This document shows, piece by piece, positions 59,215 through 64,000 of a stretch of 64,000 bases of DNA. The DNA lies in the NCBI GenBank assembly GCA_015227615.1, contig JAALGZ010000007.1, positions 372,001-436,000 on the forward strand, in the 5' to 3' direction. Numbering within the stretch: the first letter of the stretch is position 1; each line of letters opens with the position of its first letter. A program made the translations under genes and the position numbers. The notes beneath the pieces were generated by a model. It was not told the DNA's origin. It searched no databases and saw only the letters and a list, made by a program, of their open reading frames with translations. The stretch is from Labyrinthula sp. Ha. Its lineage: Eukaryota; Sar; Bigyra; Labyrinthulida; Labyrinthulaceae.

Positions 59215-60341
59215 ATGAAATTACTCAGCAAAGAAAGTGATCTTCAATTTGAAAAACTCTCTTCTATGGAAATCTTTGAAAAATATGTTCATAGAAATGA
59301 AGACGGCGTAAAAGTAGCTCTTAACTAACTTTTTAGGTACTACTCTATGAGGATATACTTTCCAAGTCCTGTTATTCTCTTTGGCTTTCTTCCCGTGCGA
59401 CAAAGCTAAAATTTCCAGAAGGTACTTTTAAGAGAACGATTTCGTCCCACCTCAGAAAAGCTGATGGTAGATGCCCTTTTGCAGAAGACGTGGAAGCTAG
59501 TTTATTAAGCAAGTATAGACAGTTTGATAGTGCTGGAGATAGAATTGATGTCTTTACTTTCTTGGAAAGTGAAACACATCCACCCAGACAAAGGAAAGCT
59601 CAGAGACGACATGAGTTTGCATATCCTTACGGTTATCATGAAAAGCTGAAGGCTAAGGATGGTAATATTAAACCTGAACCTGTAACTACCTTGGTAAAGA
59701 GAGTATGTTGTTTCTTCCGTGTTATATTTTTAGAAAGCAGAGAGAATTGCTATTAACCCAAAGAACAAAATTATCCTACAAACAGATAATCTTGTGGAAT
59801 TGAGCAAGTTTCTGGGTACTGGGCTTGAGTTTGTAGACTCTGTTAAAAGATTCTCAGAGGAAAAAAAACGCAATTTCAATCCTTCGGCAGTTTTATTTTC
59901 TATTCGTGAGCTTATGTGTTCCTCTTATTATTGTTCACCTGAGTTTATTCTTCCAAAACCGTCTGCATGCAAATTTAATAAAAACTGTATATTTAGCTAT
60001 TGTTTTTATATTTAGTACCTATTTTTTCTGTTAAGTGCAATATAGACAGACTTTCTTTTTTTGGTGCTGATGAGTTTACTAAGAAGTCACTACCAAATCT
60101 TGATCATATTCTTGATCTTCAAGGTAGCGTCTGTGAGTACATGATTGGCGCACATTTTTCCAGATCAAAACTAGTTAAAAATAAACAAGTCTGGAGAAGA
60201 GGTACTGCCACTATGAATGGGAAGAAATATGTTTGGATTGGCTTTTTGCAGATTATAAGTCCAGATGTAACCCAACTCTTCTTTCAAGTAGATACTCAAA
60301 ATTTTGTGACTGATTATCCCACACAATACCCTTTGGTTTGA
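59215..60341 (+). CDS. Unknown protein, 345 aa, three introns of 29-31 nt
   Basis: Exons 59215-59307, 59337-59702, 59734-59986 and 60016-60341 join with consistent phases from ATG to TGA. Introns are 59308-59336 (29 nt), 59703-59733 (31 nt) and 59987-60015 (29 nt), all GT-AG with T-rich ends. The protein is soluble, with no signal peptide or membrane helix. Notable segments are CYSLWLSSRATKLKFPEGTF, a basic HPPRQRKAQRRHEFAYPYGY, and a C-terminal part with FFGADEFTKKSLPNLDHILD, KQVWRRGTATMNGKKYVWIG and LFFQVDTQNF. I do not recognise the family. It follows the PX nexin gene on the same strand after about 350 bp. Confidence 0.75.
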
Positions 60342-62117
60342 ATTTATGAAGGAAATATTGTCATTCTCGTGTTGTACAAATATATGGTAAAAAAATGTTA
60401 GTTTGTAGGTTAGGTGTTTCTTCCAAGAAAAAGTTATGTTATCTTGTTTGCAATCAAATTCTTTTTTATTTGTTTATTGTTTCCCATGGTAGCTGGGTAT
60501 ATAACCGTAGTTGTAAACAACTTGAATTCTGGGATTACATTTGAGTTAACTAAAATGCACTCTTTATTTAGTATGAGCTTAGGTTATGGTGAAGAATATG
60601 GTGCTTTAGATTAAATTTAGATGTTTAATATTTTCAAAGCAAAAAACGATTAGACACTTTGACAGTTTAACGCACTACTTGTCCTATGTTGTCCTGCGCT
60701 CATTCAGTAGTCAACGGTCGGGTACTATTAAAATTGAACGCTGGTTAGTTACGGTTCTTGTAGTATGAGATGGGCCGACGTGCACCTTAACAGAATTCCT
60801 TGGGTTATTCAGTGGAGTAAAGAGTAAGGCTACTGAAGTTCTTCGCCTGCCGAGAACTTTTATTCCAACGATAGCCTTGACGCTTCCGGCTGATGTTTTG
60901 CACCTTAGAGCAAAATTTATAGCCATGCAACAGCCTCCTAAAATTGGTTGATAGGGCAGAAACGCGAATGACTTTTTGTGAAAAAGTTGTTAGTTTATAA
61001 ACTCTTACAAACATTGGAGAGTACAAAGTCCTACAACACTCATCATGTCTGGTACAATTTATTTATGAACAGAGCTACAGAGAGTTTGAGGATAACCATC
61101 AATTAATAGTGCAAAACCGGAAACACTGGACCAATAAGCCAAGATATTAGCTCTTCAAATTCAACTTAATGGTGTAACCGAAAATGGAACATCACTTCGC
61201 AAGTAATGGGCAACTAATAATCACCTTCAGCCCAGCTACGAAGTACTCAACCTCTGTATTATGACATCAAAGTGCTTAAAACGATTCAAATCTCCACGTA
61301 AAACCAGATACCGTAACTTCTCTCAAACTTCCTATCACTTTGAACAAGAGAACAACCATAAGCTGGGTTAGAGTAGTAACCCACAAATATTTTTTAAGTA
61401 TCTAATCAGATTCTTGCGAAGAAAGAGCATTCAAGAGTTACTGCCACTTTTGAGAATACAACTGAGAAGCACATTCTTAAAATGTTAACAATGCGTACGA
61501 TAAAATTATCTTTAAGGGACTGAACCTAGAGACAAGCATTGAGTGGCAAAGTCAAAGCTAGTCATTTTGGAACCAGGAGACAGAGGTCAAGAAAATACGT
61601 TAATTTGTGTTGCTAGTGATTAAAAATTGAATTTTAGAATGAAACAAGGACGTAGCAAGCTGTTACTTTCTGAGTAGAAATGCTTCTCATACATTCTAGT
61701 GAAATACCAGAGTATGCGAAATAGCTTAAACAATGACTACAAGTATTCTTCGTTAACGAAGGTAGTGTTAGTGCTAGAAAAGATACTTACATACTCTCAC
61801 TTTCACAAGTGATTTAAGCCGTTGCTGTTAATTATATAGCACATTTTATTGTACGTTAGAGAGGTTTTTAAGATAAGCACTAAATTTGTTATAAAGTGAT
61901 ACAAAAGTCATAAGCTTGTACAAAACCCCTTTGAACTATAAATCATTGTTCGAACAACGTTCCCTATAGCCGGAGGACGTATATTTATATATTTTAGGCA
62001 AATACAAACACGAGGAGATACACACGTTCATCGTCTAAAGCGAATAAAGACTTCGTATTCAAGTCCCTATCACCAAGAAGGAAAAGGAAAACGACAAGAG
62101 TGCATAAGAAGAAGCTC
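60342..62117. other. Gene-free stretch and LTR-element leader
   Basis: The first part is AT-rich and empty. Minus-strand ORFs at 60711-61026 overlap one another and look like chance. From roughly 61960 the sequence should be the 5' leader, and perhaps the LTR, of the following element, but without the other LTR its edge cannot be set. Confidence 0.4.
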
Positions 62118-63791
62118 ATGAACATGGAAGACACTCAGAAACCTGACGATAACTCACCTTTACCCCAAAAACAAACATCTGGACCTTCGTTCCCGACCTC
62201 TCCCAGGGACGATGCACAGTTCCAGAGATACTTTTTACAGCCGCATCCAGCCCCGCTGATGCCACCTCCGTTTCTGCCCTGGCTGAAACCAGAGGACGTG
62301 ATTTCTTTTCTACATAGCTTCCACAATGCTGACGCTGCGGTCAGGGTGAGTGGAGGCCAAGCTCTCAGCGTTCAACCATATATCGATGGCAGGGTAATTA
62401 GGAAGTTGAAGGAAGCGAAAGGATACAACACCTCCGCTGAAATCCTCAAAGAGCTTAACACGATAGTCGAGGATTACGATAGGAGCAAGAAGGAGGACGC
62501 CCTTCATATTTTAGATAGTAAGCTGGGTTGGGATTTGACTGAGCCCACTGAAGAGAGGAGAGTGAACGCATACATCGACACTGTACTCGAGATAATGAAC
62601 GTATATGACCTCAAGAATGATAAGAAAATGGAAACGAAAGCGGTCAAGCTGGCTCTCAAAAATCTTCCCAGCAAATATGAACTGGAACCTTCTGACCACG
62701 ACAGACTCAAGATCCTGCTAGCGAACGCCAGGGCCAAGATATTATCTCCAGATGAGATTGAGTTACTTGAAGCCGGAGAAAGGAACATGAAGGGAAAAGG
62801 AGGCGCACCGATCACTCACGAGAAAATAAACACCCTCAAAAAGCTCTTGATTTACAAGGCGTCTGTCCTTAGAAACACAAGAAAAGAAACGGAAGATTTA
62901 CATGGACTAGATATGACGAAGAGTAAAAATATTTTAGGTGTGGCAGGAGGAATGACTCAGAACACTGCTGATCAACTGGTGGCCACGCTCGCTAACCTCT
63001 TATCTCCAAATGCATCCGCTCTACCGACCCAGAGCTATGTAAACGCCGTGAGAAACATCCAAGCGGCAGCTACCCCATCCTCGCATAACCTGGACCTTAA
63101 CAGCTCACTCAAGAGCCCAGGTAACCCCGCTGCAGGTATTGTATGTTATTTCTGCAGTGGCGATGGTCATCGCGTGAGCGAATGTATGACCCTGAAAAAT
63201 ATAAACATGGAAAGAGCTTCGAAGGGACTCTCCCCAGCCTATGTTCCAAGATTTAACAGGAGACAAGGAGACAGAGGATACATGAATAATAGAAGACCCA
63301 GTTTCAAAACTCCAGTCAAAGAGCGCCGCAGCTTACCAGACATTATGATCAAAAACTTCGATGGGATGAACGGGGCAAGGCTGAATGCACAAAAAGCCCA
63401 AGTCGAACTGTTTTCGCCAGACCTCAAATGGATACCAGTTAAAGGTGCTTTGGACTCTGGAGCTGGAATGACGGTAGGTGGAGTTAAGGCCCATGGAAAC
63501 TATTGTACTAACCTAGAGACACTCAGAAACGATAGACACGTTGTCCTTCCGAATGGATCTCGGATTCCGGTGGCCATGCAAGGATACGTTGATGCCCGAG
63601 CCAAACACGAGAATGGCAAAGTTAATATCTTCAACCGCTTAAGGGTATTTCTTTTAGATTTAGACGATTGGGATTGGTTTCTTATAGGCTTCCCAGAACT
63701 AGCTGCGTTACATGCTACTCCAGATCAAGTACTTGCTCAAGTGGCTGAAATGCCGAAGCCATCGCTGAAGGACTACATTGGAAATAAATAG
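62118..63791 (+). CDS. Gag-protease polyprotein of the LTR retrotransposon
   Basis: About 557 aa from the first ATG. A Pro-rich N-terminus precedes a helical gag (LKEAKGYNTSAEILKELN and ILDSKLGWDL regions). A CCHC zinc knuckle follows (CYFCSGDGHRVSEC, C-x2-C-x4-H-x4-C), flanked by basic RRQGDRGYMNNRRP. The aspartic protease shows GALDSGAG, with the usual DSGA catalytic loop, and a hydrophobic-Gly region near the end (DWFLIGFPEL). Gag would form the particle and bind RNA; the protease would cut the polyprotein. Confidence 0.75.
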   Translation: MNMEDTQKPDDNSPLPQKQTSGPSFPTSPRDDAQFQRYFLQPHPAPLMPPPFLPWLKPEDVISFLHSFHNADAAVRVSGGQALSVQPYIDGRVIRKLKEAKGYNTSAEILKELNTIVEDYDRSKKEDALHILDSKLGWDLTEPTEERRVNAYIDTVLEIMNVYDLKNDKKMETKAVKLALKNLPSKYELEPSDHDRLKILLANARAKILSPDEIELLEAGERNMKGKGGAPITHEKINTLKKLLIYKASVLRNTRKETEDLHGLDMTKSKNILGVAGGMTQNTADQLVATLANLLSPNASALPTQSYVNAVRNIQAAATPSSHNLDLNSSLKSPGNPAAGIVCYFCSGDGHRVSECMTLKNINMERASKGLSPAYVPRFNRRQGDRGYMNNRRPSFKTPVKERRSLPDIMIKNFDGMNGARLNAQKAQVELFSPDLKWIPVKGALDSGAGMTVGGVKAHGNYCTNLETLRNDRHVVLPNGSRIPVAMQGYVDARAKHENGKVNIFNRLRVFLLDLDDWDWFLIGFPELAALHATPDQVLAQVAEMPKPSLKDYIGNK

Positions 63792-64000
63792 GATATAGGC
63801 CCGGGGAGGAAGATTTACCGCGCTTTCCCTTGGGAGCCACCAGAGAGCGCTCTGACCACGAACTCAAACAAACTAAACGCGACCAAGGATAAAGATTTAT
63901 TGAACGACCATCACTGGGAAGAGTTCAAGAACAATGTTCATCCATCTCTGGAGGAGTATGAAACCTCGGAAGAGATCTTCAGCAAAAAAGCCAGATCGCT
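62118..64000 (+). mobile_element. LTR retrotransposon, gag-protease part, cut by the window edge
   Basis: The visible coding region is open and looks whole as far as it goes. Its base composition is clearly less AT-rich than the host genes, which suggests a young or recently arrived copy. Parts seen are gag, a zinc knuckle and an aspartic protease; coding-like sequence continues to the right edge, as expected for pol. Probably Ty3/gypsy-like, but integrase and RT order is not visible, so the superfamily is unproven. Confidence 0.75.

Noticed and set aside
60711-61026. Overlapping minus-strand ORFs of 71 and 73 codons
   Set aside because: Different frames over the same DNA, no motif, no conserved composition; treated as chance.

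Overview
The window is nuclear DNA of a microbial eukaryote. It is AT-rich, and eight of its genes carry spliceosomal GT-AG introns that are all only 28-32 nt long (16 introns placed by reading-frame continuity). It also holds a Mutator-like DNA transposon, a dead LINE and LTR-element sequence. I cannot place the lineage. The NBP35 is of the plant type (no C-terminal CPXC), and a tandem thioredoxin-fold/GST-N protein resembles plastid-associated plant proteins. LIM, RGS, phosphagen-kinase-fold and DAG-lipase proteins argue against a land plant or green alga. A protist with algal ancestry, such as a stramenopile or rhizarian, is a guess.

Layout. 1-2936: a 5'-truncated G-patch-like gene facing Beclin-1/ATG6, with 3' ends 48 bp apart. 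2937-9922: mostly empty, with an AT-hook gene (8113) and an inverted, scrambled relic of the same family (about 4964-5290). 9923-12412: diacylglycerol lipase. 12413-22990: desert interrupted by a complete Mutator-like element with 9-bp target duplication and an internal minisatellite. 23008-23448: bZIP factor. 24944-25657: four-helix membrane protein. 25658-33549: desert with one decayed coding stretch. 33550-36933: LIM/phosphagen-kinase fusion converging on a double-cNBD-RGS protein. 36934-44114: desert with possible Copia fossils. 44115-48160: phospholipase-D-like protein without its catalytic residues, divergent from NBP35. 50084-53400: decayed LINE. 54339-60341: compact block of tandem GST-N protein, FYR-Tudor chromatin reader, PX sorting nexin and a gene I do not recognise. 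62118-64000: gag-protease region of an LTR retrotransposon cut by the window edge.

How the genes fit together. Several deal with membranes and lipid signals: Beclin (a subunit of the PI3-kinase that makes PI3P), a PX nexin with intact PI3P-binding residues, a DAG lipase, a C2-PLD relative and an RGS/cNBD protein. They are not arranged as an operon-like system, and their co-occurrence may be chance. The most unusual content is a run of proteins that keep a fold but have lost key residues: the phosphagen kinase lacks most ATP-binding arginines, the PLD lacks the His and Lys of both HKD motifs, and both cNBDs lack the phosphate-binding arginine. Genes sit in tight islands (spacings of about 50-350 bp) separated by gene-free stretches of up to nearly 8 kb.
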